A stretch of DNA of 64,000 bases from Mucilaginibacter rivuli (lineage in GTDB: Bacteria > Bacteroidota > Bacteroidia > Sphingobacteriales > Sphingobacteriaceae), in the NCBI RefSeq assembly GCF_019391655.1, contig NZ_JAHXPQ010000004.1:496001-560000 (forward strand), in the 5' to 3' direction. This document shows, one piece after another, positions 15,279 through 24,007 of this stretch. The notes beneath the pieces are model-generated. The model did not search any database and had not been told where the DNA came from. It worked only from the letters and a program-made list of their open reading frames with translations. The translations under genes were made by a program, and so were the position numbers. Every line of letters begins with the position of its first letter. The stretch's first letter is position 1.

Positions 15279-16295
15279 ATGAAAAAGGGCTGGCAGGTAT
15301 TTGGGCATACATTTTTTTGGATATGTATGATAGCCTTTTTTTCGCTTATCGTACATAATAACACCAAAATAGACACCAGGGGCTTGGTGGTCATATTTGG
15401 CTTATATGGTGTTATCAATATCGGGTTGTTCTATCTCAATTTCCTGGCTTTTATACCGCTGTTTTTAAATCGTAAAAAGTACTTCAGGTACATTTTAATG
15501 ATTTTGGGGGCCATGCTGGCATTAGGCTTTGTAAAATATGGCGTAGGTTTATGCTTTAAAGGTTATGTGCTAACGCATGAGCGCGGCGGTAAGGTTATTG
15601 GCTTTTGGTCGTATTATACCAGCGCGTTTTTTACCAGCCTTATCTTTGTATTTTTAAGCACCGTTTTAAAATTCACCAATGATTGGTTTTTAAACGAACG
15701 GGTACAACGCGACCTGGAAAACCAGCGCCTCAGTGCCGAGCTAGCCTTTTTAAAATCGCAGATCAACCCGCACTTTTTGTTCAATTCGCTCAACAGCATA
15801 TACTCGCTGGCATACCAGCAATCCGAAAAAACACCTGATGCTATTTTAAAGCTTTCCGAAATAATGCGTTACATGCTATATGAGTGTAACGACAATAAGG
15901 TTGACCTGGCTAAAGAGATCCAGTACCTGCAAAATTATATCGATCTGCAAAAAATACGCCTCGGCAGCCGCGGCTTTGTTGATTTTGAAATAAAGGGCGA
16001 TGTTACCAACCAGCAGATAGTGCCGCTATTGCTCATCTCTTTTATAGAAAATGCTTTTAAACATGGCGTGGCCAATAACCCCGAAACGCCTATTTTTATC
16101 CGCTTAACCATTGATGCCGCCAAACTCGATTTTATCATTCAAAACCGCAAACACACTTTTAACAAAGACGATGCCGGGGGGATTGGTTTAAATAATGTAA
16201 AACGCAGGCTCGATATTTTGTACACAGGCAAGTATGTTTTAAACATCAATAACGGCCCTGATACCTATACTTGCGAATTATCATTAAATTTATAG
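15279..16295 (+). CDS. LytS/YehU-type sensor histidine kinase
   Basis: 338 aa. Four TM helices occupy residues 1-140 (for example MIAFFSLIVHNN and FLAFIPLFLNRKKYFRYILM). The His_kinase domain has the phosphoacceptor in LKSQINPHFLFNSLNS (His about 165). The HATPase part follows with SFIENAFKHGV (N box) and the glycine box GGIGLNNVKRRL. It sits 4 nt before its LytTR response regulator and diverges from an ABC exporter operon, a layout often seen for envelope-stress or peptide-sensing control of exporters. The signal is unknown. Confidence 0.92.
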   Translation: MKKGWQVFGHTFFWICMIAFFSLIVHNNTKIDTRGLVVIFGLYGVINIGLFYLNFLAFIPLFLNRKKYFRYILMILGAMLALGFVKYGVGLCFKGYVLTHERGGKVIGFWSYYTSAFFTSLIFVFLSTVLKFTNDWFLNERVQRDLENQRLSAELAFLKSQINPHFLFNSLNSIYSLAYQQSEKTPDAILKLSEIMRYMLYECNDNKVDLAKEIQYLQNYIDLQKIRLGSRGFVDFEIKGDVTNQQIVPLLLISFIENAFKHGVANNPETPIFIRLTIDAAKLDFIIQNRKHTFNKDDAGGIGLNNVKRRLDILYTGKYVLNINNGPDTYTCELSLNL

Positions 16296-16299
16296 CCAT

Positions 16300-17031
16300 A
16301 TGATAAGATGTTTAGTTGTTGACGATGAGCCTTTGGCACTGCATATACTCGAGGATTACATCAGTAAAATTCCGTTCCTGCAATTGGTTAAAGCTACAAC
16401 TAACCCTATAGAGGCATTGTCGCTGGTGCAGAACGGCGAGGCCGACCTGGTTTTCCTTGATGTGCAAATGCCGGAGTTAACCGGCATACAATTCCTCAAA
16501 ATAGCTAACGGCAAAGTAAAAGTTATATTAACCACCGCCTACTCACAATACGCTTTGGAAGGGTATGAGTTGGATGTGGTTGATTACCTGCTCAAACCCA
16601 TCGCTTTTGACAGGTTTTATAAAGCGGCGCAAAAAGCCCAGTCGGTATTGGCGCCCGCTAACGCTTCTGCAAGTTTACCCGCGGTAAAGGAGGCTCCGCA
16701 AAAAAACCTGCAAAACGATTTTATTTTCGTTAAAACGGAATACAAAATACAGAAGGTGTACCTGCACGATATTTTGTTTATAGAAGGGCTAAAGGATTAT
16801 ATCTCTATCTACACCCCTACCGAGCGTATTATTACCCTCCAGATTATGAAAAAGATGGAAGAAGCCTTACCCGAGCAACATTTTGTACGGGTGCATAAAT
16901 CATACATCGTAGCGCTTAATAAGATAGACAGTATAGAGCGCAGCCGCATCTGCATAGCCGATAAGATCATCCCCGTGGGTGATACTTATCGCGACCAGTT
17001 CTTCAAGATCATCGACGCTAAGAATATTTAG
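16300..17031 (+). CDS. LytTR-family response regulator
   Basis: 243 aa. The receiver domain (1-120) has acidic residues VVDDEP, phosphoacceptor Asp54 in LVFLDVQMPEL, and the conserved Lys in DYLLKPI. The DNA-binding LytTR domain (about 140-240) shows IFVKTEYKIQKVYLHDILFI, RVHKSYIVALNKI and IPVGDTYRDQF. It is co-transcribed with the upstream sensor kinase (4 nt gap). Likely targets are the divergent ABC exporter operon or its own operon; this is inferred from position only. Confidence 0.93.
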   Translation: MIRCLVVDDEPLALHILEDYISKIPFLQLVKATTNPIEALSLVQNGEADLVFLDVQMPELTGIQFLKIANGKVKVILTTAYSQYALEGYELDVVDYLLKPIAFDRFYKAAQKAQSVLAPANASASLPAVKEAPQKNLQNDFIFVKTEYKIQKVYLHDILFIEGLKDYISIYTPTERIITLQIMKKMEEALPEQHFVRVHKSYIVALNKIDSIERSRICIADKIIPVGDTYRDQFFKIIDAKNI

Positions 17032-17032
17032 T

Positions 17033-17419
17033 GTGAAAAGGAGCGTTATATATGGTTTGTTAGTTTGGCTAATAGGATTTTTTGTTTCTCCATCCTTATT
17101 GTGGCTATTTGAATACCCGGGTTTTAATTACGATTATTATATAGAGTGTGGAGTTATATTGTTGATACCATACCTCATTATTACATGTTTAATAATCTAC
17201 ATATCAACAATGTTTAAAGTAAGCGTTTCACTTATAAAGGCCATTCTTTCTGTAATCAATATAATTGTGATTTACCAAGTGTTCAATTTTTTTTCATGGG
17301 TTGAACTTAACTTTCGGCTGTATTGCCACATGTTCGTTTATATTGTTGTCCTCTTGGCAGTAATATGGATATTTAAATTAAGGACATCGCCGTTGCCAAA
17401 AGAAAGCCGGTCAGAATAA
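17033..17419 (+). CDS. Hypothetical four-helix membrane protein
   Basis: 128 aa if the GTG at 17033 (1 nt after the LytTR stop) is the start; the frame is open further upstream, but that part overlaps the regulator's coding sequence. Four hydrophobic segments are visible (VIYGLLVWLIGFFVSPSLLW, GVILLIPYLIITCLIIYIS, AILSVINIIVIYQVFNFF, HMFVYIVVLLAVIWIF). No family is recognised. Position suggests membership in the lytS-lytTR transcript. It could be a small integral membrane accessory or a fast-evolving gene. Confidence 0.5.
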   Translation: MKRSVIYGLLVWLIGFFVSPSLLWLFEYPGFNYDYYIECGVILLIPYLIITCLIIYISTMFKVSVSLIKAILSVINIIVIYQVFNFFSWVELNFRLYCHMFVYIVVLLAVIWIFKLRTSPLPKESRSE

Positions 17420-17428
17420 ATTTAATAG

Positions 17429-17842
17429 CTACAAATAATTCAGTAATTCATCGGGTGGCAACACAGTCACCCCGGCATTTTTAAAATCCTTTAAGTTACG
17501 GGTTACAATAAAGTCAAGGTTTTCTACCGAGTTCGCGGCGAATATCTGTATCGCATCCTCAAAGTCTTTATGGTTTGATAACAGGCTTTTTTTGATCACA
17601 TCAAAGTTTACCGGCACAATAGTTAAAAGTTCTAACAGATCGGTCAACGCTTTTCTAAGCGCTGTTTCTTCCATGTATTTTTTTAACAGATAATGGGTAG
17701 TGGCAAATGAGTGCGATGATGTATAAAGCTTCACCTTATTTTTCTCAGCAAGGCCAAATAAGCCAATAGCAAATTTACCGAACGGTTGCCTGTTTGCTAA
17801 CAGGTCTATCAGGATATTGGTATCAACAAAAACCTGTTTCAT
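17429..17842 (-). CDS. PIN-domain ribonuclease toxin (VapC-like)
   Basis: 137 aa, normal for VapC. The PIN-domain acidic residues are present: FVDTNILIDLL (first Asp), a mid-protein Glu in MEETALRKAL, and KDFEDAIQIFAA followed by DFIVTRNLKDF. Such proteins cleave tRNA or rRNA when freed from antitoxin. The gene overlaps the antitoxin gene by 4 nt, the standard operon form. The RNA target cannot be inferred. Confidence 0.88.
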   Translation of the reverse strand: MKQVFVDTNILIDLLANRQPFGKFAIGLFGLAEKNKVKLYTSSHSFATTHYLLKKYMEETALRKALTDLLELLTIVPVNFDVIKKSLLSNHKDFEDAIQIFAANSVENLDFIVTRNLKDFKNAGVTVLPPDELLNYL

Positions 17843-18084
17843 AAATGCTTATGCTCAAAATAAGCATTCAACTCTTCTTTTTCATCAAAAGACTCAGGCA
17901 ATTTAACAACACCGGCAATCTTCTTCACTTTCGGAGAAAGCTCTGCCGATCCTTCGTTATCGCTGGTAAGCGTATCCAAATAGTTTTCTATCAGTTCAGA
18001 TAAGCTGCGGCCTGTTTTTTTGGCATACAACTTAGCCTTTTTAATTACCGTTTCTTCCACGGTTAGTGTGAGTTTGGTTGTCAT
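17839..18084 (-). CDS. Antitoxin of the PIN-domain pair (DUF6364-like)
   Basis: 81 aa. It begins MTTKLTLTVEETVIKKAKLY and AKKTGRSLSELIENYLD, a ribbon-helix-helix pattern as in the DUF6364 antitoxin group, followed by an acidic C-terminal arm (LPESFDEKEELNAYFEHKH) suited to wrapping the toxin. As the first gene of the operon with a palindrome over its promoter, it probably represses its own transcription. Confidence 0.82.
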   Translation of the reverse strand: MTTKLTLTVEETVIKKAKLYAKKTGRSLSELIENYLDTLTSDNEGSAELSPKVKKIAGVVKLPESFDEKEELNAYFEHKHL

Positions 18085-18101
18085 TGCACGTGTGTTTTAA
18101 A

Positions 18102-18132
18102 CAAAAATACGTATTAAGTATATCATTTTCAA
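18102..18132 (-). promoter_or_regulatory. Toxin-antitoxin promoter with AATACGTATT palindrome
   Basis: On the minus strand TTG (18132-18130), a 20-bp spacer and TATTTTTG (18109-18102) match the Bacteroidota promoter layout, 18 nt upstream of the antitoxin ATG. A perfect 10-bp palindrome AATACGTATT (18106-18115) overlaps the -7 element and fits a ribbon-helix-helix operator. Operator role is inferred from symmetry and place. Confidence 0.6.
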
Positions 18133-18189
18133 TTACGTTAAAAATATTTAGCCCAACCTTGTAACTTTTTTGTGTATTTTTCGCCTAAT

Positions 18190-18207
18190 GCTTATGTAAC
18201 CATAAGC
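18190..18207 (+). promoter_or_regulatory. Stem-loop in the leader of the M16 peptidase gene
   Basis: GCTTATG-TAAC-CATAAGC forms a perfect 7-bp stem with a 4-nt loop, 35 nt before the ATG. It may stabilise the leader or be a binding site. Function is unknown. Confidence 0.4.
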
Positions 18208-18242
18208 AAATAGCTTTACTCAGTAACAATTAACACCTCAAT

Positions 18243-19577
18243 ATGCAATTAAACAAACTCATTGCTTGTGCCTTGGCCGCTGCAACCTTCACCGGGTTTA
18301 ACGCGAAAGCGCAAAAAGTAGAATTTACAGAATACGATATGCCAAATGGGCTGCACGTTATTCTGCACCAGGATCATAACGCGCCGGTGGTGGCCGTATC
18401 GGTAATGTACCACGTAGGTTCAAAAAACGAAGTTGTTGGCCGCTCGGGCTTCGCGCACTTTTTCGAGCACCTGCTCTTCGAAGGCAGCGATAACATCAAA
18501 AAAGGCGATTTCATGAAACTCGTATCAGCAAACGGTGGTCAAAATAATGCCAACACCACGCAAGACAGGACATTTTATTACGAGGTATTCCCTTCTAACC
18601 AACTGGAAACAGGCTTGTGGTTAGAGAGCGAACGCATGATGCACCCTGTAATTAACGAGATAGGTGTTAAAACCCAAAACGAAGTTGTTAAAGAAGAAAA
18701 ACGACTTAGCTTTGATAACCGCCCTTACGGCAATGCCATAAACAGCGTTACCGCCGGCGTATTTACCGATCACCCGTATCATTACGGTGTAATTGGCTCA
18801 ATGAAAGATCTTGACGCGGCCAAACTGGACGAGTTTAAACAATTCTTCCACCAGTTTTACGCGCCAAACAACGCGGTATTAACCATTGCAGGCGATATTG
18901 ATGTTGCTAAAACTAAAACCCTCATTGACAGTTATTTTGGGCCTATACCTAAAAGTGCGCCGGTAGTTTATAAAAAGGTGGAAGAAAAGCCCATCACCAA
19001 ACAAATTATCGATACCGCTTATGATGCCAATATCCAGATACCGGCAGTATTAGTTGCCTACCGCGTTCCGGGCCGCGATACCCGCGACTCAAAAATAATG
19101 GAAATGATCTCATCTATCCTTTCGGGAGGCTCAAGCTCACGCATGTACAAAAAAATGGTGGATGAGAAAAAGAATGCCCTGCAGGTATTTTCGTTTAACT
19201 ACGCTTTGGAAGATTATGGTACCTACATTGTTGGCGCCCTGCCAAGCGGCGAAGCCAAACCCGATGGCCTCATCACAGATATGCAGGAAGAGATAGTTAA
19301 ACTGCAAACTAACCTGATCAGCCCCGAAGATTACCAAAAACTGCAAAACCAGTTTGAGGATAGCTTTGTGAGCGCCAATACCCGCATGCTGGGCATTGCC
19401 GAAAACCTGGCTAACGGTTATACCTTTTATCATAAAGATACCAACCACATTAACGAAGAGCTCACCGAGATACGCTCAATAACACGCGAAGAGATAAGGG
19501 ACGCGGCTAAAAAGTACCTCAACACCAACCAGCGCTTGCTGTTATATTACTTGCCCGGTAAAGGTAAAACCAATTAA
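18243..19577 (+). CDS. M16-family zinc metallopeptidase, catalytic subunit
   Basis: 444 aa with a signal peptide (ACALAAATFTGFNAKAQ), so periplasmic. The inverted zinc motif is intact: FAHFFEHLLFEG (His72, Glu75, His76), with a downstream Glu in the KEEKRLSFDNRP region. The second M16 half contains the usual GRDTRDSK and GGSSSRMYKKM segments. It is followed after 26 nt by a second M16 gene lacking the zinc motif; in many bacteria such pairs form a heterodimer with one active site. The substrate is presumably oligopeptides or secreted protein fragments. Confidence 0.92.
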   Translation: MQLNKLIACALAAATFTGFNAKAQKVEFTEYDMPNGLHVILHQDHNAPVVAVSVMYHVGSKNEVVGRSGFAHFFEHLLFEGSDNIKKGDFMKLVSANGGQNNANTTQDRTFYYEVFPSNQLETGLWLESERMMHPVINEIGVKTQNEVVKEEKRLSFDNRPYGNAINSVTAGVFTDHPYHYGVIGSMKDLDAAKLDEFKQFFHQFYAPNNAVLTIAGDIDVAKTKTLIDSYFGPIPKSAPVVYKKVEEKPITKQIIDTAYDANIQIPAVLVAYRVPGRDTRDSKIMEMISSILSGGSSSRMYKKMVDEKKNALQVFSFNYALEDYGTYIVGALPSGEAKPDGLITDMQEEIVKLQTNLISPEDYQKLQNQFEDSFVSANTRMLGIAENLANGYTFYHKDTNHINEELTEIRSITREEIRDAAKKYLNTNQRLLLYYLPGKGKTN

Positions 19578-19603
19578 TTCATAGCCTTAAATACAGACAC
19601 AAC

Positions 19604-21679
19604 ATGAAGAAATATATAATGATACTTGCCGGAGCATGTTTAATGCAATTTGCCCAGGCTCAAAATATCGACCGAAGCCATCCGCCAAAACCCGGTCCGG
19701 CGCCGGTTTTAACTATTAAGGACCCTGTTATTTATAAACTGTCCAACGGTATCACCATATTAGTGGTCGAAGATCATCGCCTGCCAAAGGTTTCTGCAAC
19801 TTATAATATAGATGCGGGCCCGCGTTTAGAGGGCAGCAAAGCCGGCGTGATCTCCCTGATGGGCGATATGCTGAACGAAGGCACTAAAACACTGCCCAAA
19901 GCCGCGTTTGATGATGCTGTCGAAAAAATGGGAGCCAACGTTAGCCTGAATGCCAGTGGCGGCAGTGCTTCGGCATTAACACGTTATTTTAAAACAGCTT
20001 TCAGCTTAATGGGGCAGGCTTTAAAAGAACCGGCCTTTACCCAGGAATCCTTTGATAAGTTGAAAGTTCAAACGCTTACCAGCATTAAAAACAGTGCTAA
20101 AAGCGCCCCTGCAATAGCAAGCCGCATAACTAATGCCCTGGCTTATGGTAAAGACCATCCTAACGGCGAATTTGAAACCGAGGAAACGGTTAAGGCTTTA
20201 ACCATTCAGGATATCAAGGATGCATACGCCAGCTATATCACGCCATCGCGTGCTTATATTACCATTGTTGGCGATATCAAACCCTTGGAGGCAAAAGCCC
20301 TGGTTACCGAAGTATTTGGCACCTGGAAAGGTAAAATATTAACTGTACCTAAATTTGCGACGGTTAATAATCCATCAACAACCGAAATAGATGTAGTTAA
20401 TGTACCAAGCGCCGTACAATCAGAGATCAAGGTGGTTAACCTGGTTGATCTGAAGAAAAACGATCCCGATCTGTTCCCGGTTTTATTGGCTAACTACATT
20501 TTGGGTGGCGGTGCCGAGAGCCGCTTATTTATGAACCTTCGCGAAAAGCATGGCTTTACTTATGGCGCTTACTCAAGTACCGGCTCGGGCAGGTGGCAGT
20601 CGCTGTTCAATGCTTCTGCTTCTGTGCGTAATGCTAAGGCCGATAGCGCCATTATGGAATTTTTAAAGGAGATAAAGCGTATACGTACCGAAAAGGTATC
20701 GGCCGAAGAACTGGCTAATGCCAAAGCCTTATATGCAGGCTCTTTCGCATTGGGTTTAGAAGATCCTGCCCGTACGGCAACATTTGCCAGCAACATCATC
20801 CTGAATGATTTGCCGGCCGATTTTTATAAAACCTACCTGCAAAAGGTAAATGCCGTTACTGCCGATGATATTTTACGTGTAGCGCAAAAATATTTTAGTG
20901 CGGGCAACAGCCGTATTACCGTTGCGGGCAATACCGCTCAAATGCTGGATGGCATCAAAAAAATAGGCCTGCCGGTTAAAATGTATGATGCCTATGCTTC
21001 TCCCGTTACCGATGCGCCAAAAACAACAGGGTCTGCCATGATGGTGCAGGCGGTTGATGTGGTGAAAGACTTTTTAAAAGCCGCAGGCGGCGCCGATGAA
21101 TTGAAAAAAGTGAATACCTACTATGCTGCCATGAACATGAGCATGCAGGGAATGGCTTTATCTGCAACGCAAAAACAAATGGTCCCTAACAAAGAGGCCA
21201 TGGCAGTATCAATGGGCCCCAATGTAATGTTCAAAACGGTATTTGATGGCGAAAAAGGATACCAGATGCAAGGTGGAGCGCAAAAGCCTATGACGGCCGA
21301 TGAGATAGCATCCAAAAAATTCCATACAGCGTTGATAGATCAGTTAGACTATATAAGTAACCCTGCCTTTAAACTTGAGATAAAAGGTATCCAGAAAGTG
21401 GGTGAAGGCGATGCTTACCAGGTACAGGTAACCGATCCTACAGGAAAAGTATCAACGGATTATTACGATATCAAAAGCAAATTCCTGGTACGTCATGAAG
21501 GTACAACTGGTACCCAAACCCAAACCATTGATCTAAGCGATTACCGTAAAGTGGGTACAGTAATGTTCCCATACAAATTGGTAACAACAATTGCTGCCGG
21601 TGGCCAGGAACAAACCTATACCATGACAGTTGCTGATCTGAAACTGAACAGCGGTGTAACTGCCGATGATTTTAAATAA
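19604..21679 (+). CDS. M16-family peptidase, inactive subunit fused to a C-terminal beta-rich domain
   Basis: 691 aa with a signal peptide ending about AQAQ. The M16 fold is clear (LSNGITILVVEDHRLPKVSA, NLREKHGFTYGAYSSTGSGR), but where HxxEH is expected the sequence is LMGDMLNEGTKTL, so zinc binding is lost. Residues about 470-691 form an extra domain (VVKDFLKAAGGADELKKVNT ... VMFPYKLVTTIAAGGQEQTY), resembling the LolA-like outer-membrane lipoprotein-sorting fold in its strand pattern. It is probably the non-catalytic partner of the preceding gene product; the added domain may bind ligand or lipid. Confidence 0.88.
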   Translation: MKKYIMILAGACLMQFAQAQNIDRSHPPKPGPAPVLTIKDPVIYKLSNGITILVVEDHRLPKVSATYNIDAGPRLEGSKAGVISLMGDMLNEGTKTLPKAAFDDAVEKMGANVSLNASGGSASALTRYFKTAFSLMGQALKEPAFTQESFDKLKVQTLTSIKNSAKSAPAIASRITNALAYGKDHPNGEFETEETVKALTIQDIKDAYASYITPSRAYITIVGDIKPLEAKALVTEVFGTWKGKILTVPKFATVNNPSTTEIDVVNVPSAVQSEIKVVNLVDLKKNDPDLFPVLLANYILGGGAESRLFMNLREKHGFTYGAYSSTGSGRWQSLFNASASVRNAKADSAIMEFLKEIKRIRTEKVSAEELANAKALYAGSFALGLEDPARTATFASNIILNDLPADFYKTYLQKVNAVTADDILRVAQKYFSAGNSRITVAGNTAQMLDGIKKIGLPVKMYDAYASPVTDAPKTTGSAMMVQAVDVVKDFLKAAGGADELKKVNTYYAAMNMSMQGMALSATQKQMVPNKEAMAVSMGPNVMFKTVFDGEKGYQMQGGAQKPMTADEIASKKFHTALIDQLDYISNPAFKLEIKGIQKVGEGDAYQVQVTDPTGKVSTDYYDIKSKFLVRHEGTTGTQTQTIDLSDYRKVGTVMFPYKLVTTIAAGGQEQTYTMTVADLKLNSGVTADDFK

Positions 21680-21703
21680 ACACCATTAATATTTTAATGC
21701 AGA

Positions 21704-21731
21704 AAAGCTTGCCGAAAGGCAGGCTTTTTTT
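21704..21731 (+). terminator. Intrinsic terminator after the M16 pair
   Basis: Stem aaagcttgcc / ggcaggcttt with one G-T wobble, GAAA loop, then a run of seven or more T. It lies 24 nt after the stop codon. Confidence 0.85.
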
Positions 21732-21745
21732 GTTTTAATTCCAGC

Positions 21746-21767
21746 GTCATGCTGAACTTGTTTCAGC
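21746..21767. repeat. CGTCATGCTGAACTTGTTTCAGC dispersed repeat
   Basis: Hairpin GCTGAA (21751-21756) / TTCAGC (21762-21767), preceded by gcgtcat. I recall this word as a frequent intergenic repeat in many Bacteroidota and other genomes. It sits between convergent genes just past the terminator. Confidence 0.55.
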
Positions 21768-21839
21768 AACCCATCCGAAGGTCATAAAACGATATAAGCC
21801 TGTAGATGCACAGTCTAACGTAAATTTGAAGGATTTTTA

Positions 21840-22574
21840 TTATTGCCCTAACGCTTTCCTTATCGAGTTTTCGGCTTGTAAAACCAACTGCTCAATTGGC
21901 GCGCTGCCGGGTTCAATAGGTTCCTGAACTTTCAGGGTAATATGCTCCATCGCGCTAAGCGGAAAAAAGCCATACCTAACCATCTTCCACGAGTTATCAA
22001 TGGCTACAGGTACAAGCAATGCTTCAGGGCACTTTTTCAGGATGGTAGCAACACCACCCACCTGGAAACTTTTTAACTGCCCATCCTTTGCCCTTGTACC
22101 CTCGGGAAATATCACTGCCGACCAGTTTTTCTCTCTCATCCTGCCCGCCAGCTTCACTATCTCCATTATGGATTGCTTGGTATCCTTACGGTCAATATTA
22201 GCGCCACCACCTTTTTTTAAATTGTATGATATGGATGGGATACCTTTAGTGAGTTCTATTTTTGAGATGAACTTGGCATGATGCTTACGCAGAAACCAGA
22301 TGAGTGGCGGTATATCGTACATACTTTGGTGGTTAGCCAAAAAAATGATGGGCCTATTAACCGGCAGTTTATGCGGGTTGGTAAAGCTTACCCGGTTACC
22401 CAATAAATAGCAGGTACCAACAAGGCAAAGGTTCATCAGGTCAACCACATATTTATGTGCCCGGTAACCGCCTATGTTATAAGCCAGCCACTGGCTGGGA
22501 TGAAATATACCCAACCAAAACCAAAAGAAAAGGTAATAAACAGGGGTCAGTATGTATCCGAAAAACCTATGCAT
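21840..22574 (-). CDS. 1-acyl-sn-glycerol-3-phosphate acyltransferase (PlsC-like)
   Basis: 244 aa. An N-terminal hydrophobic anchor (YILTPVYYLFFWFWLGIFHP) is followed by the PlsC motifs: FLANHQSMYDIPP (catalytic HxxxxD), KKGGGANIDRKD, VIFPEGTRAKDGQL and VPVAIDNSW. It transfers an acyl chain to lysophosphatidate to make phosphatidate at the cytoplasmic membrane. It is transcribed alone or with the NUDIX and lipoprotein genes just upstream (46 nt gap). Confidence 0.92.
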   Translation of the reverse strand: MHRFFGYILTPVYYLFFWFWLGIFHPSQWLAYNIGGYRAHKYVVDLMNLCLVGTCYLLGNRVSFTNPHKLPVNRPIIFLANHQSMYDIPPLIWFLRKHHAKFISKIELTKGIPSISYNLKKGGGANIDRKDTKQSIMEIVKLAGRMREKNWSAVIFPEGTRAKDGQLKSFQVGGVATILKKCPEALLVPVAIDNSWKMVRYGFFPLSAMEHITLKVQEPIEPGSAPIEQLVLQAENSIRKALGQ

Positions 22575-22619
22575 GCTTAGCGCAAAAGTAGTAATTTATG
22601 CATAATACAATAACCGCCA

Positions 22620-23183
22620 TTATATCAACTTGTTTTCCAACAACATTAGCTTTACGCGAAGTACGGCTGCAACGGTTAGCGAGTCGGTTATTTCGTTATT
22701 ACACACCATTTGGTACACTTTTTCAAAAGGTACTTTATGCACCATTAGCTGTTCGGTATCTTCGGGTTCGGCCTCAAACTGCTCTAAACCGCGGGCTAAA
22801 TAAATAATGCCCAGTTCATCACTTACCGAGTTCGATAAATGTATACGTTGTAATTCGGTCCAGTTATTGGCCTTTAAACCTGTTTCTTCAAGCAACTCCC
22901 GCTTTGCCGAATCCAGCGGGTCTGTCCCCAGCGGGCCGCCGCCTTCGGGCATTTCCCAGCTATATTGCCCCAAAGCAAACCTAAACTGGCCAACCAGGTA
23001 AGTATTCAGTTCATCATCCAGCGGAAAAACCCCGATAGCGATGTTTTTAAACCTAACCTTACCATAAATACCCGGGTTGCCCGATGGGTTGAGCACCTGG
23101 TATTCGGTAAGGCCTATCCATGGGTTATCATAAATTACTTTTTCGGAGGTTATTGTCCAGGGATTTTCTTTAGGGTGGTCCAT
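22620..23183 (-). CDS. NUDIX hydrolase, ADP-ribose pyrophosphatase type
   Basis: 187 aa. The NUDIX box is complete: GGGPLGTDPLDSAKRELLEE followed by TGLKA. The N-terminal strand with VIYDNPWIGLTEYQVLNPSG and the later YLARGLEQFEAEPEDTE segment are as in ADP-ribose/nucleotide-sugar pyrophosphatases. It cleaves a nucleoside diphosphate linked to another moiety. Exact substrate is open. Confidence 0.88.
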   Translation of the reverse strand: MDHPKENPWTITSEKVIYDNPWIGLTEYQVLNPSGNPGIYGKVRFKNIAIGVFPLDDELNTYLVGQFRFALGQYSWEMPEGGGPLGTDPLDSAKRELLEETGLKANNWTELQRIHLSNSVSDELGIIYLARGLEQFEAEPEDTEQLMVHKVPFEKVYQMVCNNEITDSLTVAAVLRVKLMLLENKLI

Positions 23184-23188
23184 AATAT

Positions 23189-23653
23189 TTAAAACCGTAC
23201 AAATGTAGTTATAACAGTTTCGCCGTTAGCAGTGTAGTTTACGCCATTTTTGATATAAGTAGTTGTGCCACCACCTGTTGCAGTATTACTGGTGGTAAAC
23301 GTATTGTTATCAACAAAAGTAAACAGTTGGTCTGGACCGGGGGACGAGCCCGTAATAGTAGTCCGTAGTGATGTATTGTTATTTGTTAGTATGTATGTGC
23401 CTGTATAAGTTATATAACTGCCATTTACAGAGCCATTTAAAATAAAGCTTCCGTCGGGTTTAAATTCAACATAAGAGTTTGCCCCGCCAGAGAGGGCTAA
23501 AATTTCCCGATATACTTCAACATTATTAACATAATAAATAGCCAGCTCTTGTGTTATTTTCCATTTGCCAATAATTGTGTTTTCAGAAGTAGAAGATTTT
23601 TTACACCCGGTAAAAACGAAAAGTACAATAACTAAAATATATAATTTTTTCAT
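23189..23653 (-). CDS. Lipocalin-like lipoprotein
   Basis: 154 aa. The signal sequence with lipobox (ILVIVLFVFTGCKKSS) marks it as a lipoprotein. The rest is a beta-rich lipocalin-like repeat pattern starting IIGKWKITQELAIYY and YVEFKPDGSFILNGSVNGSY, common for small Bacteroidota cell-envelope lipoproteins. The gene is 5 nt upstream of the NUDIX gene. No specific function is known. Confidence 0.75.
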   Translation of the reverse strand: MKKLYILVIVLFVFTGCKKSSTSENTIIGKWKITQELAIYYVNNVEVYREILALSGGANSYVEFKPDGSFILNGSVNGSYITYTGTYILTNNNTSLRTTITGSSPGPDQLFTFVDNNTFTTSNTATGGGTTTYIKNGVNYTANGETVITTFVRF

Positions 23654-23751
23654 GATGATTATTTAGCCTAATGTAATAAAACTAATCAAATAATAAACCC
23701 TACATAGTTTTTGCTGTAACATTGGTATATTTCAACACTCTAAAGGGTATT

Positions 23752-23955
23752 ATGCGTTACTTCCTTTGCATCATCTTTCCACCGGCGGCTGTTTTAACCA
23801 CCGGGCGCATCGGTGCCTTTATATTGAGTATTATCCTCACCATTTGTTTTTGGTTACCCGGCATTATACATGCCATACTGGTAACACAGGATTACTATGC
23901 CGCTAAAAGGCACCGTAAATTGGTACGGGTAATGCGCAGAAACGGTTACGCTTAA
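23752..23955 (+). CDS. YqaE/Pmp3-family small membrane protein
   Basis: 67 aa from ATG 23752 (MRYFLCIIFPPAAVLTTGRI); earlier in-frame codons are unlikely. The pattern of two TM helices with FPPAAVL, then LTICFWLPGIIHAI, is the Pmp3/YqaE (UPF0057) signature; these hydrophobic proteins affect membrane potential and stress tolerance. It is monocistronic and convergent with metK. Confidence 0.85.
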   Translation: MRYFLCIIFPPAAVLTTGRIGAFILSIILTICFWLPGIIHAILVTQDYYAAKRHRKLVRVMRRNGYA

Positions 23956-23960
23956 ACAAA

Positions 23961-23987
23961 AAACGCCCCGGTGTAAACGGAGCGTTT
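23961..23987. terminator. Bidirectional terminator between the Pmp3-like gene and metK
   Basis: Arms aaacgc / gcgttt continue as ccg/cgg across one mismatch, around a loop gtgtaaa. A-rich and T-rich flanks on either side let it serve both convergent transcripts. Confidence 0.65.
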
Positions 23988-24007
23988 AAATATTTATCGG
24001 GGCTTAG

